Below, piece after piece: positions 15,348 to 22,650 of a stretch of DNA of 42,667 bases. The notes beneath the pieces were generated by a model, which ran no database searches, had not been told where the DNA came from, and saw nothing but the letters and a program-made list of their open reading frames with translations. Every line of letters starts with the position of its first letter. Within the stretch, counting starts at the first letter, position 1. A program made the position numbers and the translations under genes. The stretch covers positions 1-42,667 of the forward strand of contig JAIYDS010000270.1 of NCBI GenBank assembly GCA_027487385.1, written 5' to 3'. This stretch comes from Acetobacteraceae bacterium (GTDB taxonomy: Bacteria > Pseudomonadota > Alphaproteobacteria > Acetobacterales > Acetobacteraceae).

Positions 15348-15348
15348 A

Positions 15349-16584
15349 CTGGGGCCCTTCGGCGCGCTCGGGCGCGCCCTGTCCCACCGCGATGCCCGGA
15401 TCTTCTTCTCCGCCAGCCTGACCGCCTGGACCGGGCTCTGGATGCACCGCATCGCTGTGATGTGGCTGGCCTGGGAGTTGACACGCTCCGCCTTCTGGGT
15501 CGGCATGGTGGCGTTTTGCGACCTGGCCCCCGCCGTGGTCTTCAGCCCCGTTGCCGGCGCGGTGGCGGATCGCATGAACCGGGTGAAGCTGACGATGATC
15601 GCCCAGGGGGTGATCGGCGCGCAGGCGCTGGGCATCGCCCTCCTGACCTGGACGGGCGTGATCTCCATCGGCTCGCTGCTCGTGTTCGAGGTGATCGGCG
15701 GCATCGCGGCCAGCTTCGCCCAGCCTGCCCGTCAGGCGCTGATGCCGGGGCTGGTGCCCCGTTCCGACCTGCCGGCCGCGGTCGCCTGCAACTCGCTCTG
15801 CTTCAATGTGGCGCGCTTCCTGGGGCCGGCCATCGCCGGGCCGATGATCGCGGTCTGGGGCGTGGTGCCGGCCATCCTCTGCAATGTGGCGGCCTATGTG
15901 CTGGCCACCGCCAGCCTGCCGCTGATGAAGGTGGACCCCGCCCATATCCAGGGCCATGCGCCGGAGGCCTCGCTGCTCTCCGAGACGGCGGAGGGCATCC
16001 GCTATGCCGCAAACCATCCGGGCATCGGGCCCATCCTGCTCTTCGCCGGGATCAGCGCCATCCTGCTGCGCGGCGTGCAGGAGGTGCTGCCGCCCTATGT
16101 GGAGCGCCTCTTTGGCCAGGGTGCGGCGGGGCTGGCGCTGCTGACGGCGGCGATCGGCATCGGCGCGCTGGTGGCGGGGCTTTGGGTCGCATCGCGCGGG
16201 CGGCTTGCGGGCACCACGCGCATCGCGGTGCTGGCGACCGGGGCGCAGGCCTTTTGCGTCATGGGCTTTGTCGCCACCGGCTGGTTTCCCCTCGCCGTGC
16301 TCTGCGGCGCGCTTTATGGCGCCTGCGCTTCCATCCACGGCATCTCGGTGCAGACGCTGGCGCAATCGGCGGCGCTGACGAAGATGCGCGGGCGGACGCT
16401 CGCCCTCTGGGGCCTCATCACCCGCGCCTGCCCCGCACTCGGTGCGCTGGTGCTCGGCACGGCGGGCGAGGTCTTCGGCATGCGGTGGCCCACGCTGATC
16501 GCCGCCGGCTGCGCGCTGCTTGTCACCATCTGGGGCGTGACACGGATGCGCGGCTGGGCCAGACACCTGGAACATCCCACATAG
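15349..16584 (+). CDS. MFS transporter (EntS/MFS_3-like exporter)
   Basis: About 411 residues with twelve predicted membrane segments. The TM2-TM3 loop has the MFS motif AGAVADRMNRVKL, and PARQALMPGLVPRSDLPAAVACNS is typical of the EntS-like (DUF894/MFS_3) exporters. The C-terminal half repeats the six-helix arrangement (ITRACPALGALVLGTAGEVFG). The start is odd: the family-typical N-terminus LGRALSHRDARIFFSASLTA precedes the first ATG (15442), yet no ATG, GTG or TTG lies between it and the upstream gene's stop. A CTG at 15349, just after the lipoprotein TGA, or an ATG at 15235 inside that gene are the options. The substrate is unknown. Confidence 0.82.
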   Translation: MGPFGALGRALSHRDARIFFSASLTAWTGLWMHRIAVMWLAWELTRSAFWVGMVAFCDLAPAVVFSPVAGAVADRMNRVKLTMIAQGVIGAQALGIALLTWTGVISIGSLLVFEVIGGIAASFAQPARQALMPGLVPRSDLPAAVACNSLCFNVARFLGPAIAGPMIAVWGVVPAILCNVAAYVLATASLPLMKVDPAHIQGHAPEASLLSETAEGIRYAANHPGIGPILLFAGISAILLRGVQEVLPPYVERLFGQGAAGLALLTAAIGIGALVAGLWVASRGRLAGTTRIAVLATGAQAFCVMGFVATGWFPLAVLCGALYGACASIHGISVQTLAQSAALTKMRGRTLALWGLITRACPALGALVLGTAGEVFGMRWPTLIAAGCALLVTIWGVTRMRGWARHLEHPT

Positions 16585-16595
16585 GAGTGACCAGC

Positions 16596-17573
16596 ATGCT
16601 GAACACCGCGATCATTGGCATGGGCAATTGGGGCCGCACCCTGGTGAATTCCGTGCAGGGCAAGAACGGCGCGGGGCTGCGCTTCGTCGCCGGCACCACC
16701 GGCACGCTGGACAAGGCGCGCGACTACGCCGCCGAGAAGGGCATCCGCCTGCACGCCACCTATGCCGAGGTGCTGGCCGACCGCGAGGTGCAGGCCGTGG
16801 CGCTGGCCAGCCCGCATGGCATCCATGCCGAGCAGGTCATCGCCGCCGCCGCCGCCGGCAAGCATGTCTTCGTCGAGAAGCCCTTCACCCTGAGCAAGGC
16901 CAGCGCCGAGGCGTCGGTCGCCGCCTGCGCCAAGGCCGGCGTCGTGCTGGCGCTGGGCCACAACCGCCGCTTCCTGCCCGCCGTGGCGGAAATGAAGGCG
17001 ATGGTCGCCGATGGCGGCATCGGCACGCTGCTGCATGTCGAAGGCCAGTTCAGCGGCCCGGGCGCCTTCGCCTACAAGGAGGGGATGTGGCGCGCCGACC
17101 GTTCGGAAAGCCCGCTCGGCGGCATGGGCGGCATGGGCATCCACATGGTGGACATGATCATCCACCTGGCCGGCCGCTTCCGCGACGTGCGCGTGCTCAG
17201 CCACGCCAAGGTCAGCACCACGATCGACGACACCACGGCCATGCTCGCCACCCTGACCAACGGCGCCACGGTGAATTTCGCCACCCTGGCGCTGGCGCCG
17301 CGCTATTGGCGCGTCGCCTTGTTCGGCACGGATGGGCTGCTGGAACTGCGCGGCCATGAGAACCTGTTCTTCCGCGGCCGCGACGGGAAGGAATGGACGC
17401 GCGACTTCCCGGTGACGGATATCGAGCATGCCGAGCTGGAGGCCTTCGCCGCCGCTGTCGCCGGCGGGCCGGCCTATCCCCTGCCGCTGGATGAGGCGAT
17501 CCATGGGGTCGCGGTCTATGAGACGATGATCGGCGCCGCCGCCTCGGGCAGCAGCTACGCCGTGCCGGCGTGA
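16596..17573 (+). CDS. Gfo/Idh/MocA-family oxidoreductase
   Basis: 325 residues. The N-terminal Rossmann domain begins TAIIGMGNWGRTLV with the nucleotide-binding glycine motif. The family signature EKPFTLS follows AAAGKHVFV, giving the catalytic lysine of the EKP motif. The C-terminal alpha/beta domain contains GGMGGMGIHMVDMIIHLAG, with the conserved histidine region used for substrate binding. These enzymes oxidise or reduce sugars, inositols and related compounds with NAD(P). AGGAG lies ten bases upstream of the ATG. The gene follows the MFS transporter by 11 bases and ends the five-gene run. A sugar-derivative substrate would fit the glycan context but is not shown. Confidence 0.88.
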   Translation: MLNTAIIGMGNWGRTLVNSVQGKNGAGLRFVAGTTGTLDKARDYAAEKGIRLHATYAEVLADREVQAVALASPHGIHAEQVIAAAAAGKHVFVEKPFTLSKASAEASVAACAKAGVVLALGHNRRFLPAVAEMKAMVADGGIGTLLHVEGQFSGPGAFAYKEGMWRADRSESPLGGMGGMGIHMVDMIIHLAGRFRDVRVLSHAKVSTTIDDTTAMLATLTNGATVNFATLALAPRYWRVALFGTDGLLELRGHENLFFRGRDGKEWTRDFPVTDIEHAELEAFAAAVAGGPAYPLPLDEAIHGVAVYETMIGAAASGSSYAVPA

Positions 17574-17582
17574 GGGCGGGTT

Positions 17583-17603
17583 CCGGGGGGCGCTGCGCCC
17601 CGG
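17583..17603 (+). terminator. GC-rich hairpin after the Gfo/Idh gene
   Basis: CCGGGG (17583-17588) pairs with CCCCGG (17598-17603), with a GCGC-containing loop. It lies ten bases after the stop codon and probably ends the operon, though no T run follows. The rest of the spacer up to 17837 shows no further gene or clear signal. Confidence 0.45.
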
Positions 17604-17837
17604 GCTCCAGCACCTCCGCCGGATGGCGCTCCGTCCTGGGCGGTGCCTCCGATCTGTGATGGAACGGTGCCACGGGAGACCGTGGTCTCGCCTGGTCGCA
17701 ACGCCTTCTGGCCTCTCCGTGCAACCGCGGCGCCCCGGGGCTGTTCAAGCGACTGACGCGCCAGCAACCGCGCCACAGACCGAGGGTTGCCGCATGATGC
17801 CGATGAGCCACCCCCACCGCGCGCCTGGCCCGCGCGG

Positions 17838-19658
17838 ATGAGCGAAGACACGACGCCCGCCGCCCCCCGGCGCTTCCTGCACGACGTCACGCACCTCGCC
17901 CTGCCCTATTGGGGCAGCGCCGGCGGCTGGCGGCCCCGGGTGATGACCGGCCTGCTGGCGCTGCTCATCGTGGCGCAGGTGGCGCTGGCCATCCGGCTGA
18001 ACATCTGGAGCGCCGATCTCTTCGACGCGCTGGAACGCCGCTCCACCGAGCATGCCATGGCGCAGATCGGAATCTTCGCCGTCATCCTGCTGAGCATGAT
18101 GGCCACGAATATGGGCCATCTGGTGGTGAAGCGGCATTTGCAGCTGGATTGGCGCCGCTGGTTGACCACCCGCGTCCTGGGCTCCTGGATGGAGGATGCG
18201 CGCCACTACCAGGCGGGGCTGATCCCGGGCGACCATGCAAATCCCGATGGGCGCATCGCCGAGGATATCCGCGTGATGACCGAGGCGGCGGTGGACCTCG
18301 CCAGCACGCTTTTCTATTGCCTGCTGCTGCTGGTGACCTTTGTCGGCATTCTCTGGTCGCTTTCGGGCTGGTTCGTGATCCTCGGCGTGCCGGTCCCGGG
18401 GCATCTGGTCCTGCTGGCCTTTCTCTATGCCGGGATCGGCGCCGTGGTGGCCTTCGTGCTGGGCCGGCCCCTGGTGCGCGCCACCGACAACCGCCAGACG
18501 CGCGAGGCGGATTTCCGCTTCGAACTCGTCCGCGCCCGCGAAAGCGCCGAGGCCATCGCCATCGCCCGCGCCGAAGCCCCGGTGCGCGCCAGGCTCGGCT
18601 TCCGTTTCGAGACCATCGCGGCGGCCTGGCAGGCGCAATCGGTGGGCCTCGCGCGGTTGATCGCCTTCTCCTCCGGCTATGCCGCGCTGGCGGGGGTGCT
18701 GCCCATCCTGGTCGGCACGCCGCGCTTCCTGGAGGGCAGCCTCACCCTCGGGCGGCTGATGCAATCCGCCCAGGCCTTCCAGCAGGTGACGGCCGCCCTT
18801 TCCTGGCCGGTGGACAACCTGGCGCGCATCGCCGAATGGCGCGCCTCGGTCGAGCGCGTGCTGGCGCTGGATGAGGCGGTGCAGACCGTCACCCTGGAAG
18901 CCGCGCGCACCGGCGAGACGGCGATCGACCTGGACCGCGCCCCCGGCCCCTGGCTCGGCGTGGATGAGCTTTGGGTGGCGGAGCCCGATGGCACGGCCAT
19001 GCTCTCCGCCCTCGATCTGCGGGTGGAGCGCGGCGAGCGCGTGCTGGTGGATGGCGACCCCGAGGCGGCGGCGACCTTGTTCCGCGTGCTGGCCGGAATC
19101 TGGCCCTGGGGCCGTGGCCATGTCTATCTGCCCGCCGATGCCGGGATGGTCGCCATCGGCCGGCGCGCCTTCCTGCCGGAGGGCACGCTGCGCGCGGCCC
19201 TGGCCCTGCCGGAGACGCAGGATGCCGACCAGGATGCCGCGGTGATCGCGGCGCTGGAGCGCGTCGGCCTGGCCCGCCTGACCGATCGGCTGGACCGCGA
19301 GGAGGATTGGGTGGATGCGCTGAGCGGGGCGGAGCAGCAGCGCCTGGCCTTCGCGCGCCTGCTGCTGCTGCGGCCGCAATGGGTGCTGCTGGGCGATGCG
19401 ACCGATTCCCTCGACGCGACCGCCGCGGATGCGATGATGCGCCTGCTGGAGGAGCATTTGCCCGAGGCCGCCATCGTCGTCATCGGCGAACATCCCGGCT
19501 CGGCCGAGACCTTCAACCGCCGCCTCAGCCTGCACCGCGCGCCGGATGGCGAGATCCTGCTGAACGCCGTCTCCGCCAAGCGCAAGGCCGCCCAGCGCCC
19601 CCGCGCCCGGTCGCTCCCGGTGGTGGATTGGCTGCGGCAGGGCTATGGCAATGACTAG
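17838..19658 (+). CDS. SbmA/BacA-type transporter with degenerate ATPase domain
   Basis: 606 residues, fusing an SbmA/BacA-like membrane domain (about 1-330) to an ABC ATPase-like domain (about 370-580). Membrane-domain hallmarks are LNIWSADLFDALERRSTEHA, DWRRWLTTRVLGSWM and NPDGRIAEDIRVMTEAAVDL. These proteins import peptides, peptide antibiotics or cobalamin-like compounds. In the ATPase part the key residues are lost: the Walker A site reads G406-D-P-E-A-A-A-T413, so the lysine is Ala412; the Walker B Asp is Gly519 and the next Glu is Asp520 (VLLGDATDSLD); the Q-loop Gln is replaced (IGRRAFLP). The signature LSGAEQQRLAFAR (495-507) is kept. ATP hydrolysis is therefore unlikely; proton-driven transport as in SbmA is possible. 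Confidence 0.85.
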   Translation: MSEDTTPAAPRRFLHDVTHLALPYWGSAGGWRPRVMTGLLALLIVAQVALAIRLNIWSADLFDALERRSTEHAMAQIGIFAVILLSMMATNMGHLVVKRHLQLDWRRWLTTRVLGSWMEDARHYQAGLIPGDHANPDGRIAEDIRVMTEAAVDLASTLFYCLLLLVTFVGILWSLSGWFVILGVPVPGHLVLLAFLYAGIGAVVAFVLGRPLVRATDNRQTREADFRFELVRARESAEAIAIARAEAPVRARLGFRFETIAAAWQAQSVGLARLIAFSSGYAALAGVLPILVGTPRFLEGSLTLGRLMQSAQAFQQVTAALSWPVDNLARIAEWRASVERVLALDEAVQTVTLEAARTGETAIDLDRAPGPWLGVDELWVAEPDGTAMLSALDLRVERGERVLVDGDPEAAATLFRVLAGIWPWGRGHVYLPADAGMVAIGRRAFLPEGTLRAALALPETQDADQDAAVIAALERVGLARLTDRLDREEDWVDALSGAEQQRLAFARLLLLRPQWVLLGDATDSLDATAADAMMRLLEEHLPEAAIVVIGEHPGSAETFNRRLSLHRAPDGEILLNAVSAKRKAAQRPRARSLPVVDWLRQGYGND

Positions 19659-19851
19659 GCTTGGCGCGGCCGGCCTGCCGGGATGGTCGCCGGCGGAGGC
19701 GCGCGCGCCCGAGTTTCCTCCGGCGCCGCCCGAACCGCCCGCCATGTCGTCTTGCCCATGAAATGCCAGGACGGCGCCCCGCCGCCTTCCGCCGGGCGAG
19801 GGGCTGCGTTAAGTCTCGCAGGCCTTCCATCCAGCAGGAGCAACGCCCGAG

Positions 19852-20202
19852 ATGAGCAAGATCAACCGCACCGGCAGCAACCAGATTCTCAGCAGCGCCG
19901 TCGAGTACCACAACTTCGTCTACCTGGCCGGCATCACCGCCGATGACCTGAGCCAGGACATCACCGGCCAGACCCGGCAGGTCGTCGCCAAGATCGACGC
20001 GCTGCTGGAGGCCAATGGCACCGACACCACGCGCCTGCTGCAGGCGCAGATCTGGCTGAAGGACATCCGCGACCGTGACGCGATGAACAAGGTCTGGGTC
20101 GAGTGGCTGGGCGATGCCGGCCGCCCGGCGCGCGCCTGCGTGCAGGCGAACATGGCCGATCCGCGCCACCTCGTGGAAATCATGATCACCGCCTGCAAGT
20201 AA
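19852..20202 (+). CDS. RidA-family protein
   Basis: 116 residues, the normal length for RidA/YjgF/UK114 proteins, which are trimeric cytosolic enzymes that hydrolyse reactive enamine/imine intermediates or related compounds. It has the family layout: VEYHNFVYLAGIT, DITGQTRQVVAKIDALLEANGTD, LLQAQIWLKDIRD and RPARACVQANMADPRHLVEI. The conserved arginine (Arg94, in PAR) is present. The C-terminal VEIMITACK differs from the usual VEIEAIA, so it may belong to a non-RidA (Rid4-7) subgroup. It stands alone, about 190 bp after the transporter gene and followed by a strong terminator; nothing else is visible in that upstream gap. Confidence 0.88.
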   Translation: MSKINRTGSNQILSSAVEYHNFVYLAGITADDLSQDITGQTRQVVAKIDALLEANGTDTTRLLQAQIWLKDIRDRDAMNKVWVEWLGDAGRPARACVQANMADPRHLVEIMITACK

Positions 20203-20243
20203 TCTTCGGCGGGACGCCCGAACTCCCGCTGACATTCGAGAAG

Positions 20244-20277
20244 AACGCGCTGGTCTTGACGGACCAGCGCGTTTTTT
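20244..20277 (+). terminator. Strong intrinsic terminator after the RidA gene
   Basis: A perfect 12-bp stem (AACGCGCTGGTC with GACCAGCGCGTT) around a six-base loop is followed directly by six T residues (20272-20277). This is a textbook Rho-independent terminator. The rest of the spacer to 20563 holds no gene; an AT-rich stretch near 20440-20460 may carry the promoter of the CHAP gene, but no clear -35/-10 pair was found. Confidence 0.88.
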
Positions 20278-20563
20278 ATGCCCGGGCCTTCGAAATAGCA
20301 TTGCCTCGCGCCGCGATGATGCTGGCGCAGCAGCAACAAGATTGGCGCGTGGGGTGTGGCATCTCGGTCGCAACACTGTGGCAGAGATGACGGAGTGGCG
20401 CATTCGCAGGAAAATCATCCTGATTTGACCCTCACCAACCCGTTAATATCGACAAATCACGGCAGGTTACGCCGTATGTCGCAATCCGTGGTTGCCGCGG
20501 CCCACCGCCCCCGATAGCCAGAAACACGCCGAAACAATTCCACCTGCCCAGGAGGGGTGCTGC

Positions 20564-21331
20564 ATGCGTCTGAAGCTCGCGAAACTGACCCTCTGCCTGA
20601 TGCTCGCCGCATCTCCCTTCGCGCCCGAGGCCGCTGCCTCCCGCGGGGATGCAAGGTCGGATGTGCGGTCTTCGGCTTCGCCGTCGCGGGCTCCCGCGGC
20701 CCAGGCACAGCGCCAGGGGGTGCGGCAGGCTGGCGCACGCTCCTCCGCCGCGCGCCAGACGCGCGCCGGCAACACAGGCGGGATGACCTGCGTGCCTTAT
20801 GCCCGCTCGGTCACCGGCATGGACATCTCGGGCAATGGCCGGGACTGGTGGCACAATGCCGCCGGCCGCTACGCCCGCGGCCAGCGCCCCCAGGTCGGCT
20901 CGGTGCTGGCCTGGCCGGGTTCGGGCTCGATGAGCTCGGGCCATGTCGCCGTCGTCTCCCGCGTCCTCAATGCCCGCCTGATCGAGATTGACCATGCGAA
21001 TTGGGGCGGCCCAGGCATTCGCCGCGGCACCGTCATGCGCAATGTAAAGGTGATGGATGTCTCGGACGACAATTCCTGGACCCGCGTGCGGGTGCAGGTG
21101 GGCTGGACAGCTGAGAATTTCGGCCGCGAATACCCGACCTATGGCTTCATCCACAACCGCCCGGCCAATACCGGCCTCGCGGATGCGTCGGATGAGATGA
21201 TCCGCCCCGTCTCCTACACGCGCCGCTCCGCCGCCCCGCGCAGCCGTTCGGCCCAACGCAGCACGGCCCAGCGCCCCGCGCAGCAGCGGCCCGCCGCCAT
21301 CCGCGTGGCCCAGGCCCGCCCCGCCCGCTGA
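20564..21331 (+). CDS. Secreted CHAP-domain amidase/peptidase
   Basis: 255 residues. After a signal peptide (to about residue 25) comes a disordered Arg/Ala/Ser-rich linker (26-72). A CHAP domain follows with the catalytic Cys76 (GMTCVPYAR), His127 (SSGHVAVVSRV) and a third polar residue within EIDHANW (141-147). CHAP domains cleave amide bonds in peptidoglycan or peptides. The C-terminus is a basic low-complexity tail rich in Arg, Ala and Gln, which may bind the envelope or nucleic acid. GGAGGGG at 20551-20557 is a strong ribosome site and fixes the ATG. The gene is monocistronic. A role in cell separation or wall remodelling is likely. Confidence 0.85.
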   Translation: MRLKLAKLTLCLMLAASPFAPEAAASRGDARSDVRSSASPSRAPAAQAQRQGVRQAGARSSAARQTRAGNTGGMTCVPYARSVTGMDISGNGRDWWHNAAGRYARGQRPQVGSVLAWPGSGSMSSGHVAVVSRVLNARLIEIDHANWGGPGIRRGTVMRNVKVMDVSDDNSWTRVRVQVGWTAENFGREYPTYGFIHNRPANTGLADASDEMIRPVSYTRRSAAPRSRSAQRSTAQRPAQQRPAAIRVAQARPAR

Positions 21332-21392
21332 GGGGGGCGCTGACCAGCGGCCGCGAATCGGGCATGCTGCCGGCCTGACGAGGACACCCCCC

Positions 21393-21710
21393 ATGTTCGT
21401 TGCCGCAAACCGCTTTCGCGTGATCCCCGAGCACGCGGCCGAGTTCGAGCAGGTCTGGCTGACGCGCGAGAGCCGGCTGCACGAATTGGCGGGCTTCCTC
21501 CGCTTCGAGCTGCTGCGTGGGCCGCAGGCCGAGGACCATATCCTCTACACCTCCTCCACCCTCTGGGCGTCGCGCGCCGAATTCGAAGCCTGGACCCGCT
21601 CGGAGCAGTTCCGCCGCGCCCATGCCGGGGCGGGGGGCAGCAAGAACCTCACCCTTGGCCCGCCCAGCTTCGAGGGCTTTGACGTGCTGCAAACCATCCA
21701 GCGAACCTAA
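21393..21710 (+). CDS. IsdG/HmoA-like antibiotic biosynthesis monooxygenase domain protein
   Basis: 105 residues forming a single ABM (dimeric ferredoxin-like) domain. The residues that define IsdG-type haem-degrading enzymes are present at almost the same positions as in staphylococcal IsdG: Asn6 (AANRF), Trp67 (FEAWTR) and His77 (FRRAHAG). This supports haem binding and degradation to release iron, rather than a quinone-forming monooxygenase. No haem transporter or TonB receptor is next to it; the downstream gene encodes a solute-binding protein 61 bases later. The family is confident; the haem-oxygenase activity is inferred from the triad. Confidence 0.83.
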   Translation: MFVAANRFRVIPEHAAEFEQVWLTRESRLHELAGFLRFELLRGPQAEDHILYTSSTLWASRAEFEAWTRSEQFRRAHAGAGGSKNLTLGPPSFEGFDVLQTIQRT

Positions 21711-21771
21711 CCCCGGGCCGCACTTCGCTTTGGGCTTGATCTCTCCAGCCGCCCATTGGCAACATATTGAG

Positions 21772-22647
21772 ATGAGAACAGCCACCAAGGCCCCGGATTT
21801 CCTTGCCAATTTGGCAAGGTTGAGCACCACCCGGCCCCCCGCCCCACACCGCCGTCAACTCCTGACCGGAGCCCTCCTGGCCGGTTGCAGCGCCGGCCTG
21901 CCCATGGCTTCCGCCCATGCCGGGAATCATGGCGAGGCGCTGGGCCGGATCCTCGATCAGCGCCGCCTGCGGATCATCGCGCGGCTCGACATGCCGCCGC
22001 TCGGCTATCGCGACGACCGTGCCGAGCCGGCCGGATTCGACGTGGCCATCGGCCGCATGCTGGCGGAGGGGCTTGGCGTCGAGCCGGTCTTTGTCGAGAC
22101 CCTCACGGCGGACGCCTTCACGCGGATGAGCCAGGGCGAGGGCGATATCATCTGCCACGTGCCGCTCGGCGTGCGGGCGGCGCGCCAGGCGCTGCTGACC
22201 GCGCCCTGTGGCCGGGTCTATCTGTCCCTTGCCTCGCCCGGATGGCTGCCCTTCCGGCGGCCCTCCACGCTGGATGGCCATGCCGTGGGCTTGCTCGCCG
22301 GCGGTGAGTCGGAGGCCATGGTGAGCGAGGCGCTGCCCTCGGGCTCGCGGCTCTACGGCTTTGCCACCCTCTCGGGCCTCTCCGCCGCCCTCCTGGCGGG
22401 CCGGATCGAGGCGATGGTGGTGCCGCGCCCCGCCCTCGCCCCGCTGCAACGCGGCATTCCGCAACTCGATCTCACCCACCGCTTCGACCTGGCCCCGCGC
22501 TGGATCTCGATCGGCCTTCCCTTTGGCGAGCATGACCTTCTGCGGGCCTTGAACAGCCTCATCTTCCTGGCCCGGACCCAAGGCCGCCTCGCCGCACTCT
22601 CCGAAGCGCTGCTGGGATTGCCGCAGCCCGAATTGCCGAGCTTCTGA
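21772..22647 (+). CDS. Family 3 extracellular solute-binding protein (copy 1)
   Basis: 291 residues. A long N-terminal region holds a twin-arginine-like export signal (HRRQLLTGALLAGCSAG) and is followed by a periplasmic-binding fold of the SBP_bac_3 type (amino acid receptors): LGRILDQRRLRIIARLDMPPLGY, AGFDVAIGRMLAEGLGVEP and later LPFGEHDLLRALNSLIFLAR. The cysteine in LLAGCSAG could be a lipid attachment site. The usual ligand Asp/Arg positions are not well conserved, so amino acid binding is uncertain. The neighbour starting at 22651 is a diverged tandem paralogue. No permease or ATPase gene lies beside them. Confidence 0.78.
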   Translation: MRTATKAPDFLANLARLSTTRPPAPHRRQLLTGALLAGCSAGLPMASAHAGNHGEALGRILDQRRLRIIARLDMPPLGYRDDRAEPAGFDVAIGRMLAEGLGVEPVFVETLTADAFTRMSQGEGDIICHVPLGVRAARQALLTAPCGRVYLSLASPGWLPFRRPSTLDGHAVGLLAGGESEAMVSEALPSGSRLYGFATLSGLSAALLAGRIEAMVVPRPALAPLQRGIPQLDLTHRFDLAPRWISIGLPFGEHDLLRALNSLIFLARTQGRLAALSEALLGLPQPELPSF

Positions 22648-22650
22648 TCC

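Noticed and set aside
17574..17837. Possible RNA gene in the 264-bp gap before the SbmA-like gene
   Set aside because: Apart from the GC-rich hairpin after the Gfo/Idh stop, I found no tRNA cloverleaf, T run or conserved-looking structure.
17745..19745. 666-codon minus-strand frame opposite the SbmA-like gene
   Set aside because: No recognisable domain; the plus strand has a clear transporter architecture.
20430..20470. CtrA-type binding site upstream of the CHAP gene
   Set aside because: TTAA is present once (in CGTTAATATCG), but the second TTAA at the required seven-base spacing is absent.
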